Assembly: GCF_026015965.1 (NCBI RefSeq)
Contig: NZ_CP110383.1
Coordinates: forward strand, 715,808 to 779,807
Direction of reading: 5' to 3'
DNA: 64,000 bases
Origin: Selenomonas sputigena
GTDB lineage: Bacteria > Bacillota > Negativicutes > Selenomonadales > Selenomonadaceae
The notes below the pieces were generated by a model. It worked only from the letters and a program-made list of their open reading frames with translations. It searched no databases and had not been told where the DNA came from. Positions 34,969 to 43,988 of the stretch are shown one piece after another. Each line of letters opens with the position of its first letter. Position 1 is the stretch's first letter. The position numbers and the translations under genes are program-made.

Positions 34969-35070
34969 ATGCGAAAGAAAGAAATCGCAGCCGTGCTGAT
35001 GGCAATCAGTCTGATTGCTAGAAATGCCGCAAAGAAGATTTTGCTGAAAGGAACTGATTCTAATGGTTGA
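34969..35070 (+). CDS. 33-residue basic peptide
   Basis: ATG 34969 follows GGGGGGAACAAGTG. Product MRKKEIAAVLMAISLIARNA... is a basic amphipathic helix. Its stop overlaps the ATG of the next gene (35063), so it may be a leader peptide that couples translation. Too short for family assignment. Confidence 0.45.
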   Translation: MRKKEIAAVLMAISLIARNAAKKILLKGTDSNG

Positions 35071-35314
35071 TTTGAAAGACTTGCCCAAGGTGCTGTGTGA
35101 TGCAGCCGATGCGCTGGAAAAGGCGATGCCGCACAGCAGCGAGCCTGCAAAAAGCGTAGGACTCGAAGAGGTGCGTGCCGTTCTCGTGCGCAAGAGTGCG
35201 GCGGGAAAGCGGGAGGCGGTCAAGGCGCTGATTACGAAGTATGGCGCGGAACGCTTGAGCGATATCCCGGACGAAAATTACGCTGCGATGCGCGAAGAAG
35301 CGGAGGCGCTCTGA
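35063..35314 (+). CDS. Small early phage protein, unknown
   Basis: 83 residues, helical and charged (LPKVLCDAADALEKAM, KREAVKALITKYGAERLSDIPDENYAAMREEAEAL). Such small proteins regularly precede DUF2800 genes in Firmicutes phages and may be part of the recombination/replication module. The stop overlaps the DUF2800 ATG by one base. Confidence 0.65.
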   Translation: MVDLKDLPKVLCDAADALEKAMPHSSEPAKSVGLEEVRAVLVRKSAAGKREAVKALITKYGAERLSDIPDENYAAMREEAEAL

Positions 35315-36441
35315 TGGGGGCACATGCACTGCTGCCGCCGTCGGCAGCACTTCGGTGGATGAACTGCCCGCCGTCCGCGCGGCTTGAGGGAGAGTTTCCC
35401 TCTGCTGCAAGCAAGGCTGCCGCCGAAGGGACGGCGGCGCACGCGCTCTGCGAGCATAAGCTGCGCAAGCTTCTGCATCTGCGCAGCAAGCGGCCGCATT
35501 CGGATTTCGAGGATGAAGAGATGGAGCGCTGCTCGGATGATTATGTCGCATTCGTGCAGGAACAGATGCGGAAAATCCCCTCGCCGATGACGCTTGTCGA
35601 GCAGCGTCTTGACCTTACGCGCTATGTGCCGGAAGCTTTCGGGACGGCGGACTGCATCATCGTCGGAGGAGATACGCTCTGCGTCATCGACTTCAAGTAC
35701 GGCATGGGCGTGCTCGTGGAAGCGGAGCGCAATCCACAGATGATGCTTTACGCGCTCGGCGCATTGGAACTGCTCGACGGAGTCTATGATATCCGAACCG
35801 TTTCCATGAGCATCTTCCAACCGCGCAGGGAGAATGTATGCACATGGTCGCTCACGAAAGACGAACTTCTGCGATGGGCAAAAGATGAGCTTGCAGAAAA
35901 GGCAAGGCTCGCCTATGCAGGAGAGGGAGAATTCTGCGCAGGTGTGTGGTGCACGTTTTGCCGTGCCTCCGCTCGCTGCCGGGCGCGTGCGGAGGCAAAG
36001 CTGCGCATGGCAAGAGAGGAATTCAAGCTTCCGCCGCTCATTACGGACGAGGAAATCGAGGAAGTCCTCAGTGAAATCCCCGACCTTATCAAGTGGGCGA
36101 ACGCTATTCTCGCCTATGCGACAGATGCGGCAGTCAATCATGGCAAGCGATGGAAGGGCTTCAAGGTCGTGGAGGGGCGCTCTGTTCGCAAGTACAAAGA
36201 TGAAAGTTCTGCTGCAAGAGCGGCGGAAGCCGCAGGCTATACGGACATCTTCGATAAGAAGCTCATTACGCTGACACAAATGGAAAAGCTGATGGGAAAG
36301 AAAGCGTTCATGGAGATTCTTGGCAATCTTGTTGTAAAACCGCCCGGAAAGCCGGCGCTCGTGCCACTTTCAGATAAACGTCCGGCAATTCAGGCAGGTA
36401 ATGCACAGGCCGAATTTACAGATATTATGGAGGGAAATTAA
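35314..36441 (+). CDS. DUF2800 phage nuclease (PD-(D/E)xK, Cas4/RecB-like)
   Basis: 375 residues. LLPPSAALRWMNCPPSARLE at the N-terminus is the DUF2800 opening; GTADCIIVGGDTLCVIDFKYGMG holds the D...D-x-K nuclease motif; C-terminal cysteines (CAGVWCTFCRASARCRA) could bind an Fe-S cluster as in Cas4/AddB. Works with the DUF2815 protein next to it in phage DNA recombination or end processing. Cytoplasmic. Confidence 0.88.
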   Translation: MGAHALLPPSAALRWMNCPPSARLEGEFPSAASKAAAEGTAAHALCEHKLRKLLHLRSKRPHSDFEDEEMERCSDDYVAFVQEQMRKIPSPMTLVEQRLDLTRYVPEAFGTADCIIVGGDTLCVIDFKYGMGVLVEAERNPQMMLYALGALELLDGVYDIRTVSMSIFQPRRENVCTWSLTKDELLRWAKDELAEKARLAYAGEGEFCAGVWCTFCRASARCRARAEAKLRMAREEFKLPPLITDEEIEEVLSEIPDLIKWANAILAYATDAAVNHGKRWKGFKVVEGRSVRKYKDESSAARAAEAAGYTDIFDKKLITLTQMEKLMGKKAFMEILGNLVVKPPGKPALVPLSDKRPAIQAGNAQAEFTDIMEGN

Positions 36442-36442
36442 C

Positions 36443-37000
36443 ATGGCTATGAAAAACCTTAACACGAAGGTTATCACGGGCAAGGTTCGCCTTTCCTATG
36501 CGAACGTATGGGAGCCGGCATCCATCAATGGCGGTGAGGAGAAATACTCCGTCAGTCTCATCATTCCGAAGTCGGACATGACGACCATCGGAGCGATTCA
36601 GGCGGCGGTGGATGCCGCCATCGAGGCGGGAATCGGCAAGTTCGGCGGCAAAAAGCCGAACAAGGCGTTGATCAAGCTGCCGCTGCGCGATGGTGACGTC
36701 GAACGTCCTGAGGACGAAAACTACAAGGACGCCTATTTCATCAACGCAAACTCCCGGACGGCTCCGCAGATTGTCGACCGCAAGGTGCAGCCGATTCTGG
36801 ATCGCGATGAGGTGTATTCCGGCTGCTATGCGCGTGTGAGCATCACGCTGTATGCGTTTAACAGCAACGGGAACAAGGGAATCGCCTGCGGCTTGGGGAA
36901 CATTCAGAAACTTGAGGATGGCGAACCGCTCGGCGGCCGCACGACCGCCGCTGCGGATTTTGCAAGTGTCGACGACGATGAAGAGGACTTCCTCAACTAA
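36443..37000 (+). CDS. DUF2815 ssDNA-binding-like protein
   Basis: 185 residues from ATG 36443 (GGAGGGAAATTAAC upstream), one base after the previous stop. Beta-rich (ITGKVRLSYANVWEP, VSLIIPKSD, GCYARVSITLYAFNSNG) with a very acidic tail (DDDEEDFLN), the typical form of a phage single-strand DNA-binding protein. DUF2800, DUF2815 and PolA-like genes form a conserved replication trio. Confidence 0.85.
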   Translation: MAMKNLNTKVITGKVRLSYANVWEPASINGGEEKYSVSLIIPKSDMTTIGAIQAAVDAAIEAGIGKFGGKKPNKALIKLPLRDGDVERPEDENYKDAYFINANSRTAPQIVDRKVQPILDRDEVYSGCYARVSITLYAFNSNGNKGIACGLGNIQKLEDGEPLGGRTTAAADFASVDDDEEDFLN

Positions 37001-37013
37001 GTCTATAGGGATG

Positions 37014-37040
37014 GGCAGCGGTGAGAGCCGCTGCCTGTTT
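37014..37040 (+). terminator. Attenuator hairpin before DNA polymerase
   Basis: GGCAGCGG-TGAGAG-CCGCTGCC then TGTTTT. Likely lowers polymerase expression relative to the binding protein. Confidence 0.6.
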
Positions 37041-37055
37041 TATGGGAGGGCGAAT

Positions 37056-38993
37056 ATGAAATCCATCAGTATAGATATCGAAACATTTTCCAGTGTGCTG
37101 CTCGCCAAAGCAGGCGTTTACAAGTATGCGGCATCGGAAGATTTTGAAGTCCTGCTGTTCGGTTATGCCGCAGACGGCGGAACGGTGCATGTCGTGGATT
37201 TGGCAAATGGGGAAACGATTCCGGCAGAGATTCTTGCGGCATTGACGGATGATCGTGTCATCAAATGGGCATTCAATGCCATGTTTGAGCGTGTGTGCTT
37301 GTCGCGATACCTTGGCGTCAGACTGCGGCCGAACGCATGGCGATGCTCCATGGTTTGGGCGGCGACGCTTGGCCTGCCCTTATCCCTCAAGGATGTGGGA
37401 GCTGTGCTGCGTCTTGAACGACAGAAGATGGAAGAGGGCAAGGACCTTGTCCGCTATTTCTGCACACCTTGTAAAGCGACAAAAAGCAACGGCGGCAGGA
37501 CGTGCAATCTGCCTGCGGATGCTTCGGAGAAGTGGGAGATGTTCAAAGCATACAATAAACGCGATGTGGAAACGGAAATGGCGATTCAGGAAAGATTGAA
37601 GAAGTTTCCTGTGCCGGAGAGCGAGTGGGAAAACTACGTCATAGACCAGGAAATCAACGACCGTGGCATTGCTGTAGATGCGGAATTTGCAGTGCAGGCA
37701 ATTCGCTGCGACGAGCGCAGCAAGTCGCTCTGTCTTGCGAGGGCGAAAATCCTTACAGGGCTTGAAAATCCAAACTCTCCGCTGCAGCTTATGGACTGGC
37801 TGCGCGGGAAGGGGATACAAACGGAATCTCTGGCAAAGAGCGAAGTGGCGGAGATGCTCAAGGCGGCGACGGGAGATGTGCGGGAAGTATTGGAACTTCG
37901 GCAGAGACTCGCCAAGATAAGCGTCAGGAAATACATGGCGATGGAGTCGGTCATGTGCGCAGATCATCGTGCCCGCGGCCTGTTTCAATTTTATGGAGCA
38001 AACCGAACGGGGAGATTCGCAGGGCGGCTCATCCAGCTGCAAAATCTGCCGAAGAATAATATCGCGCCTTTGACAGAGGTTCGCACGCTCGTGAAAGACG
38101 GTTCGTTCGACCTTTTGGATATGCTCTATGACAGTACGGCAGATGTGCTTTCACAGCTGATTCGCACGGCTTTTGTTCCGCGTCCTGGTACGCGTTTCAT
38201 CGTCGCGGACTACTCTGCAATCGAAGCGAGGGTGCTTGCATGGCTTGCAGGCGAACAATGGGTGCTGGACGTGTTCAGAAAGAACGGAGATATTTACTGC
38301 GAAACGGCATCGCGCATGTTTCACTGCAAGGTGGAAAAGCATGGTGAGAATGCGGAACTTCGTCAGAAAGGAAAGCAGGCGGTTTTGAGCTGTGGCTACG
38401 GCGGCTCTGTCGGCGCGCTCATTGCCATGGGCGCAGTCGAATCCGGCATGAAGGAAGAGGAACTTCAACCGCTTGTGGATTTGTGGCGCACGTCGAATCC
38501 TCATATTGTGCGGTTCTGGTGGGATGTGGATCGCGCTGTCAAAAATTGCGTGCGGCATCGCACACCTGTGGAAACGCACGGCATTCGCTGTGCATGGAAG
38601 AGCGGCATCCTGTTCATCCGGCTGCCAAGCGGCAGGAATTTGGCATATGCAAAGCCGCGCATGGGCAAGAATCGGTTTGGAGGGGAGTCCGTCACCTATG
38701 AAGGTCTTGGGATTGGGAGAAAGTGGGAGCGTATCGAGACGTTCGGAGGCAAACTTGTGGAAAACATCACGCAGGCGACGGCACGCGATCTGCTCGTCTT
38801 TGCAATGAAGCGACTGCGGAAAGAAGGTTTCTCCATCGTGATGCATGTCCATGATGAAATCGTGCTTGAAGTGCCGAAAGGCATCTCATCGGTCGAAGAA
38901 ATATGCTCCATCATGGCGGAGAATCCACCATGGGCGAGAGAACTGCCGCTGAAAGCTGACGGATATGAGTGTGATTTTTATCGGAAAGACTAA
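37056..38993 (+). CDS. Phage family A DNA polymerase
   Basis: 645 residues from ATG 37056 (GGGAGGGCGAAT upstream). N-terminal 3'-5' exonuclease (SIDIETFSS, FNAMFERVCLSRYLG), polymerase motif A (FIVADYSAIEARVLAWLAG), O-helix region with RQKGKQAVLSCGYGG, and motif C (VMHVHDEIVLEV). Replicates the phage genome, with the primase-helicase downstream. It lacks a 5'-3' exonuclease domain, as usual for phage forms. Confidence 0.93.
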   Translation: MKSISIDIETFSSVLLAKAGVYKYAASEDFEVLLFGYAADGGTVHVVDLANGETIPAEILAALTDDRVIKWAFNAMFERVCLSRYLGVRLRPNAWRCSMVWAATLGLPLSLKDVGAVLRLERQKMEEGKDLVRYFCTPCKATKSNGGRTCNLPADASEKWEMFKAYNKRDVETEMAIQERLKKFPVPESEWENYVIDQEINDRGIAVDAEFAVQAIRCDERSKSLCLARAKILTGLENPNSPLQLMDWLRGKGIQTESLAKSEVAEMLKAATGDVREVLELRQRLAKISVRKYMAMESVMCADHRARGLFQFYGANRTGRFAGRLIQLQNLPKNNIAPLTEVRTLVKDGSFDLLDMLYDSTADVLSQLIRTAFVPRPGTRFIVADYSAIEARVLAWLAGEQWVLDVFRKNGDIYCETASRMFHCKVEKHGENAELRQKGKQAVLSCGYGGSVGALIAMGAVESGMKEEELQPLVDLWRTSNPHIVRFWWDVDRAVKNCVRHRTPVETHGIRCAWKSGILFIRLPSGRNLAYAKPRMGKNRFGGESVTYEGLGIGRKWERIETFGGKLVENITQATARDLLVFAMKRLRKEGFSIVMHVHDEIVLEVPKGISSVEEICSIMAENPPWARELPLKADGYECDFYRKD

Positions 38994-38996
38994 AAA

Positions 38997-39030
38997 GTGT
39001 TCGGACTGCATATACATACAGTCCGAACAC
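38997..39030 (-). terminator. Terminator between convergent genes
   Basis: GTGTTCGGACTG pairs perfectly with CAGTCCGAACAC. On the minus strand the stem is followed by TTTTTA, so it ends the 39679-39041 transcript; it may also stop the polymerase transcript. Confidence 0.75.
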
Positions 39031-39040
39031 ATGGGGGCTT

Positions 39041-39679
39041 TCATGGATTTTTCCGATTGAAGTAATCAATCCATTTAGGCTCAATGGGCGTGTAAGTCAT
39101 GCCTTCAAAAAAGGCAGCCCTTTGATACTCTTGAAAAATCAGTGAAACTGTACCGTTTCCAGACAAGAAATAGTCGTCCGGGATGGTATGATCGCATTCT
39201 CGGTAAGGCACCCTTGATTTTATGTTGAGGAATTTATTCTTCTCGTTGTAGAGTGGAAAATCGAAAAGTGTACTGAAATCTTCATTAACTAAGTGGATAA
39301 AATATCGCAAAGGGACTTTTTCACCTGAGTGTTTGTTGTATACGAGACCAGTATGTATAGTATGCCCATGTACTCCTCCCCTCCAACGGTAATCATGAAG
39401 GATTAAAGAAACATAGTCAGCATTCTCGAATCGGAGTTCATATGTAAATTTTCCATCGATAAATTCTCCGTTTCGATAGTCGATTCGGAACTTCTCAATA
39501 TATCTATATAAATCCGAATTGATTTTATTTTGAGCGACAGCATTTTCCGTGTACACAATAGGATAGTGCATTTCATAATTAACAGCCCTGTCAGTGCCGG
39601 TGCCCACACTCGCAGATGCATATGAGCAGAGAAAAGTGAGCAGCGAAAAAAGAAGCAGAACCTTTTTCAAGCATTTCAT
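39041..39679 (-). CDS. Exported DUF3298/PdaC-like protein (cargo)
   Basis: 212 residues with a signal peptide (KKVLLLFSLLTFLCSYASA). The body fits the DUF4163/DUF3298 pattern (YPIVYTENAVAQNKIN, YVSLILHDYRWRGGVHGHT, GLVYNKHSGEKVPL), found in RsiV and PdaC-type envelope proteins. It stands opposite to the phage genes, so is probably expressed in the lysogen and acts in the envelope. RNA ends at the hairpin at 38997-39030. Confidence 0.75.
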   Translation of the reverse strand: MKCLKKVLLLFSLLTFLCSYASASVGTGTDRAVNYEMHYPIVYTENAVAQNKINSDLYRYIEKFRIDYRNGEFIDGKFTYELRFENADYVSLILHDYRWRGGVHGHTIHTGLVYNKHSGEKVPLRYFIHLVNEDFSTLFDFPLYNEKNKFLNIKSRVPYRECDHTIPDDYFLSGNGTVSLIFQEYQRAAFFEGMTYTPIEPKWIDYFNRKNP

Positions 39680-39696
39680 TTCTCATCACTCCTTAT

Positions 39697-40119
39697 TCAT
39701 ATCAATATCCCGTTGCAGTGGTCAATCTCGTGCTGGATGATCTGTGCCGTAAAGCCGGAGAATGTATCTTTCTGTTTGTGAAATTTCATGTTGCGGTAAG
39801 TGACTTCAATCCACTCATACCGTATCGCTTTTCGCTGTCCAAGGAGGGAAAGACAGCCTTCTTCTGTTTCATATTGCTTGGCGGATGTTTTTGTAATTTC
39901 CGGATTCAGCATCACGACATGGGATTTTCCTATGCATATAGCTATGATGCGTTTCCGCGCTCCGATCATGTTGGCGGCAAGGCCTACGCAGTGTCCGACA
40001 TGCGCCTTGAGGGTATCAAGCAGATCGTTCGCAAGGGAAAGGTCAGCTTTTGCCGCTTTTTCCGATGGCTGCGCGAGAAATACAGTATCCGTGATGATTG
40101 GCCGTACCATCTGTTTCAC
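39697..40119 (-). CDS. def: Peptide deformylase, prophage-borne
   Basis: 140 residues. Motif 1 is GLAANMIG (usual GxGxAAxQxG, with Asn for Gln), motif 2 EGCLSL, motif 3 QHEIDHCNGIL, together holding the Cys and two His that bind the metal and the catalytic Glu. It removes formyl groups from new proteins. It lies in a two-gene opposite-strand cargo block with the DUF3298 gene 17 bases downstream. Short for a housekeeping enzyme but comparable to the compact type 1-like phage and Firmicutes forms. Confidence 0.88.
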   Translation of the reverse strand: MKQMVRPIITDTVFLAQPSEKAAKADLSLANDLLDTLKAHVGHCVGLAANMIGARKRIIAICIGKSHVVMLNPEITKTSAKQYETEEGCLSLLGQRKAIRYEWIEVTYRNMKFHKQKDTFSGFTAQIIQHEIDHCNGILI

Positions 40120-40167
40120 CCTTTCGTTGTTTGATGTATTCGCTTAGATAAATAAAATTTCCTGCAC

Positions 40168-40220
40168 GTGGTGACCAATATGCCTCTTTCTGTCCGCCCT
40201 CTTTTGAGAGGGGGATGAAC
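40168..40220 (+). repeat. Hairpin-containing intergenic repeat, copy 2
   Basis: Matches 34913-34963. Here the stem CCCTCT-TTTG-AGAGGG is perfect, indicating that base pairing rather than sequence is kept. Lies 46 bases before the antirepressor start. Confidence 0.75.
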
Positions 40221-40265
40221 GTTCCCCATCATCACGAATTGACCATGTATTGGAGGGAATCGCTT

Positions 40266-40946
40266 ATGAATGATTTGCAGGTTTTGGAGCATGATGCAGT
40301 GCGGGTGATGACCACGGAGCAGCTTGCGGAGGCGTATGGTTGTGAAGGTCGGAACATCAGTGACAATTTCAAGAACAACGAAGACCGCTTTCAGGAAGGC
40401 ACGCACTACTTCCGCCTTGAGGGCACGGAATTGAAGGACTTCAAGAGGCAGTCCGAAAATATCGGATTGCCTGTGAGCAAGTTCGCCTCTGCGATTTATC
40501 TCTGGACGAAGCGGGGAGCGGCGCGTCACTGCAAAATGCTGGGGACGAATCGTGCATGGGATGTCTTTGAGGAGTTGGAAGAAAGCTACTTCAATCCCGT
40601 CAAGAACATGATGCCGGAGGAGGTTCTTCTGCATACTGTTCAGAGACTCGTAGAGCAGGCGAAGGCGATCAAGGCTGCAAATGCTCGTCTTGACAAGGTG
40701 GATGCGCGGCTTATGGAGGTCGAATCCAAGCAGATGACCATCGACCAGCAGCATTATACAATCATCGGCTATGCCAATCTCACGGGGGTTCGGGGCGTGA
40801 GCCGGGAAATTGCAGCATCTCTTGGGCGCAAAGCTTCGAAGATGTCCAGAAAGCAAGGCTACCACATCGGCAAAGAATATGATGCCAAGTATGGCATGGT
40901 GAACACCTATCATGTCGATGTGCTGCAGGAAGTTTTTAGAAGCTGA
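40266..40946 (+). CDS. ORF6N-domain phage antirepressor
   Basis: 226 residues from ATG 40266 (GGAGGGAATCGCTT upstream). ORF6N N-terminus (VRVMTTEQLAEAYGCEGRNISDNFKNNEDRF, HYFRLEG), a central coiled-coil (AIKAANARLDKVDARLMEVE) and a C-terminal region (GYHIGKEYDAKYGMVNTYHVD). Such proteins bind DNA and counter phage repressors. Located at the start of the second early block. Confidence 0.85.
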   Translation: MNDLQVLEHDAVRVMTTEQLAEAYGCEGRNISDNFKNNEDRFQEGTHYFRLEGTELKDFKRQSENIGLPVSKFASAIYLWTKRGAARHCKMLGTNRAWDVFEELEESYFNPVKNMMPEEVLLHTVQRLVEQAKAIKAANARLDKVDARLMEVESKQMTIDQQHYTIIGYANLTGVRGVSREIAASLGRKASKMSRKQGYHIGKEYDAKYGMVNTYHVDVLQEVFRS

Positions 40947-41077
40947 GTGAACTGCACGCACAAACGCCCACTTTGTGGATATTGTGCGGTGCCCTTACAG
41001 AAACCTAGCCAATCGGTCTGAGGATTTCTTTGGGGTTTTATGCTAAAAACCATCATGTGAACAGGGAGCGTGACGTC

Positions 41078-41485
41078 ATGCTATATTTCAATGAGGCGCA
41101 TTATCCGGATCCGACGGCGGGCGAGGCGATGAGGAACATCGAAAACTGCGAGAACGCCTATTTGCCGCTCATCTATGTTTGTTCGGCGTACCGAAGCAAT
41201 CCGTCCGTCAATATTCGACGAGCACGGGAGTATTGCCGCTTCGCCGTGCGGAAGGGCTGCATTCCGCTTGCGCCGCATCTTCTTTTTCCGCAGTTTCTTT
41301 CAGAGAAAAAGGATCGTGCGCTTGCGATGCGCATGAACTTCGTTCTCCTGCGCAAATGCCGCGAACTTTGGGCGTTCGGCGCGGAGATTACCGAGGGGAT
41401 GCAGTGTGAGATTGACAAGGCGCGAGTCTTGCGTCTGCCGATTCGCTGCTTCAGCACGAAATGTGAGGAGGTCGTATGGGAATGA
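41078..41485 (+). CDS. DUF4406/DUF7768-like nucleoside-type protein
   Basis: 135 residues from ATG 41078. The sequence YVCSAYRSNPSVNIRRAREYCRFAVRKGCIPLAPHLLFPQFL and ELWAFGAEITEGM follows the nucleoside 2-deoxyribosyltransferase-like fold of DUF4406/DUF7768, with the S-A-Y-R loop and a conserved Glu. Members are frequent in phages; enzymatic activity is uncertain. Overlaps the primase gene by 10 bases. Confidence 0.7.
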   Translation: MLYFNEAHYPDPTAGEAMRNIENCENAYLPLIYVCSAYRSNPSVNIRRAREYCRFAVRKGCIPLAPHLLFPQFLSEKKDRALAMRMNFVLLRKCRELWAFGAEITEGMQCEIDKARVLRLPIRCFSTKCEEVVWE

Positions 41486-43755
41486 CCATCGCCAACCTCA
41501 AGGAAAAGAAAATCTGGATTTGCTGGAAGTACATCGAAAAAGACGGCAAGCGAAAGAAGAAACCTTGTGCTGCGGGCGGCGGCATCACGGGTGTGAATCA
41601 TGCCTATCGGGCAAGTTGGGTGACATTCGAGGAAGCGCGGCGGGCGGCTGAGGAATCATCCTATGCCGGAGTGGGGTTCATTATCCCGAAAGGGATGTAC
41701 TTCCTCGACATTGACCACAGGGATGCGGCTGATGCTATGGTGCAGCTGCAGATCCGCAGGCATGAAACTTATGCCGAAAAATCGGTCAGCGGAAACGGCA
41801 TCCATCTTTACGGCTGCTGTGACTATGACCGCATTCCGAAGAAGAAAAACGAGAAGGGCGAGGAAAAGCTCGATCCGAAGTTCTATGTCAAGAATCCGCA
41901 TAATGGCATGGAACTTTACATCGGAGGGCTGACCAACCGATTTGCCGTATTTACGGGCGATGTTGTGCATGACGTGCCGTTCGCCGACGGGACGGAAGCC
42001 GTGCTTACCACGTTGCGGAAGGATATGCTGCGAAAGAAGCCCGTGAACTGGATATCGAAGGAGGATGGTGACCGCGCCGTTTTCGACATTGTCTGCTCTC
42101 TGCGAAAAGCGAAAAACGGCGGAAAGTTCGAGCGGCTCTTCGATCGCGGTGACATCACGGAGTACAGTAGCGCGTCGGAAGCGGATGCAGCACTCTGTGC
42201 CTTGATCGCTTTTCGGACGGGAGATGATGCGGCGCTGATTGATGCCGTTTTTCGCCAGTCTGCCCTTTATCGGCAAAAATGGGAGCGTGAGGATTATCGA
42301 GCGGCGACCATTCGTACGGGAATTGAAGCCTGTCACGGCGTGTTCCATGCATCAGCGATGGAGCATCCGAAATTCATTCGTTTCAACGCAAAAGGAATCC
42401 CCTTCATCAGTTGCCCGGCGCTGGCGGACTACATCCGTAAGAATCTACATTACATCTTTGTCCGCGACAGCGCACGGCATGGCGTTCTGCGCTACGTTTA
42501 TGAAGGCGGCGTGTACCGTCTCTATGCGGATGATATGCTCAAGGGACTCATCAAGAACTGCATTGCGTCCTACGATGCAGAACTTATCGAGATGCGGAAA
42601 GTGGACGAGGCTTTCCGCATCCTCACAACGGATTTGAACTACATCAAAGACTCTGACCTCAATGCAGACGAGGACATCATCAACTTTCAAAACGGCATTC
42701 TGCACCTCGCCGCGATGGAGTTGACGGAACACGCGCCCGATCTTCTCTCCACCATACAGATTCCGTGCGCATGGTCGGACGAAGAAACTGCAACGCCTGC
42801 ATTCGACGCTTTCATGCATACGCTTACGGACGGGGATGCGGAAATTGAGCGTCTGCTGCTCGAATTCATCGGTGCGTGTCTTTCCAACGTCAAGGGATGG
42901 CGCATGAAGAAGGCGCTCTTTATGTACGGTGCAGGAGATACGGGAAAATCCCGGCTCAAATGTCTGGTGGAGCAGCTGCTCGGGCGAGGAAATTACATTG
43001 GCATCGACCTTCGCGAGATCGAGGCGCGATTCGGCACGGGGCTGATTTACGGTATGCGGCTTGCAGGAAGTTCGGACATGAGCTTTATCACCGTAGATGA
43101 ACTCAAGACCTTCAAGAAATGCACGGGTGGGGACAGTATCTTTGCAGAATTCAAGGGGCAGAACGGATTCGAGTTCACCTTCAATGGGCTGTTCTGGTTC
43201 TGCATGAATCAGCTGCCGAGGTTTGGCGGTGACGACGGGCAGTGGGTTCACGAACGCATCATGCAGGTGCATTGCAAGAATGCCATCCCTCTGGAAAAGC
43301 AGGACAGGCATCTCGGCGAAAAGCTTTATGCAGAGCGCGAGGGAATCGTCCGTAAGGCCGTCCATGCTCTGCAGATGGTCATTCAAAACGGCTACCGCTT
43401 TACGGAACCGCAATCCGTCATAAAAGCAAGGGAAGCATACATGGTCGAGAATAATTCGGTGCTTGCTTTCCATGCGGAATGCATGATGAAGCGCCCCGAG
43501 GGAGCAAAATGCGGCGAGGTCACAACAGGGAAAGTCTACCGCATTTATCAGGTTTGGTGCAGGGACAACAACAACGGCTACGCCAAGACGGCGCGGGAGT
43601 TTAGAGCCACGCTGGCTCGGTATTACCGTACAGATTTCAGCGCCATGACCGTTCGGCGAAGTTACGGCAGCGTTTATAAGGATTTGATTTTGACGGAAGA
43701 TGCGCTTCGTGAATACACGACGCATTACAATGAGCCTGAGGATGATTTTTTGTGA
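41476..43755 (+). CDS. P4-type phage primase-helicase
   Basis: 759 residues. An N-terminal PrimPol-like part (GVGFIIPKGMYFLDIDHRD, SGNGIHLYGCCDYD), a D5_N linker, then an SF3/D5 helicase with Walker A GAGDTGKSR near residue 490 and WFCMNQLPRFGGDDG (sensor). Initiates and unwinds phage DNA replication. Its stop lies inside the first GTGACAG repeat of the candidate origin. Confidence 0.9.
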   Translation: MGMTIANLKEKKIWICWKYIEKDGKRKKKPCAAGGGITGVNHAYRASWVTFEEARRAAEESSYAGVGFIIPKGMYFLDIDHRDAADAMVQLQIRRHETYAEKSVSGNGIHLYGCCDYDRIPKKKNEKGEEKLDPKFYVKNPHNGMELYIGGLTNRFAVFTGDVVHDVPFADGTEAVLTTLRKDMLRKKPVNWISKEDGDRAVFDIVCSLRKAKNGGKFERLFDRGDITEYSSASEADAALCALIAFRTGDDAALIDAVFRQSALYRQKWEREDYRAATIRTGIEACHGVFHASAMEHPKFIRFNAKGIPFISCPALADYIRKNLHYIFVRDSARHGVLRYVYEGGVYRLYADDMLKGLIKNCIASYDAELIEMRKVDEAFRILTTDLNYIKDSDLNADEDIINFQNGILHLAAMELTEHAPDLLSTIQIPCAWSDEETATPAFDAFMHTLTDGDAEIERLLLEFIGACLSNVKGWRMKKALFMYGAGDTGKSRLKCLVEQLLGRGNYIGIDLREIEARFGTGLIYGMRLAGSSDMSFITVDELKTFKKCTGGDSIFAEFKGQNGFEFTFNGLFWFCMNQLPRFGGDDGQWVHERIMQVHCKNAIPLEKQDRHLGEKLYAEREGIVRKAVHALQMVIQNGYRFTEPQSVIKAREAYMVENNSVLAFHAECMMKRPEGAKCGEVTTGKVYRIYQVWCRDNNNGYAKTAREFRATLARYYRTDFSAMTVRRSYGSVYKDLILTEDALREYTTHYNEPEDDFL

Positions 43756-43960
43756 CAGCAGTGATCGTCCGGTGACAGGAAAAGCGAAAAACTGTCACTG
43801 GCGCAAAGTCTTGTCAGTATTGGGATTACGAAGCGTGAGTGATAGCAGTGACAGTTCTTTTATCTTTTATATATAGGGAAAAAAGAAAAGTCAGGAAGAA
43901 AGAAAAGTTAAAAATATTTATATATATAAAGATATAGGCGGCAACTGTCACTACTGTCAC
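43752..43960. other. Candidate replication origin with GTGACAG iterons
   Basis: Six copies of GTGACAG or its complement at 43752, 43772, 43792, 43848, 43945 and 43954; the first three are exactly 20 bases apart. An A/T-rich stretch (43855-43935) separates the two groups. Placement directly after the primase-helicase fits a phage origin. No gene is seen in 43756-43988. Confidence 0.5.
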
Positions 43961-43988
43961 TATGCACCTATGGAAGCGAGGAATATCA

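Noticed and set aside
43752-43960. CRISPR array
   Set aside because: The 7-base repeats are too short and irregularly placed, and no cas genes are present.
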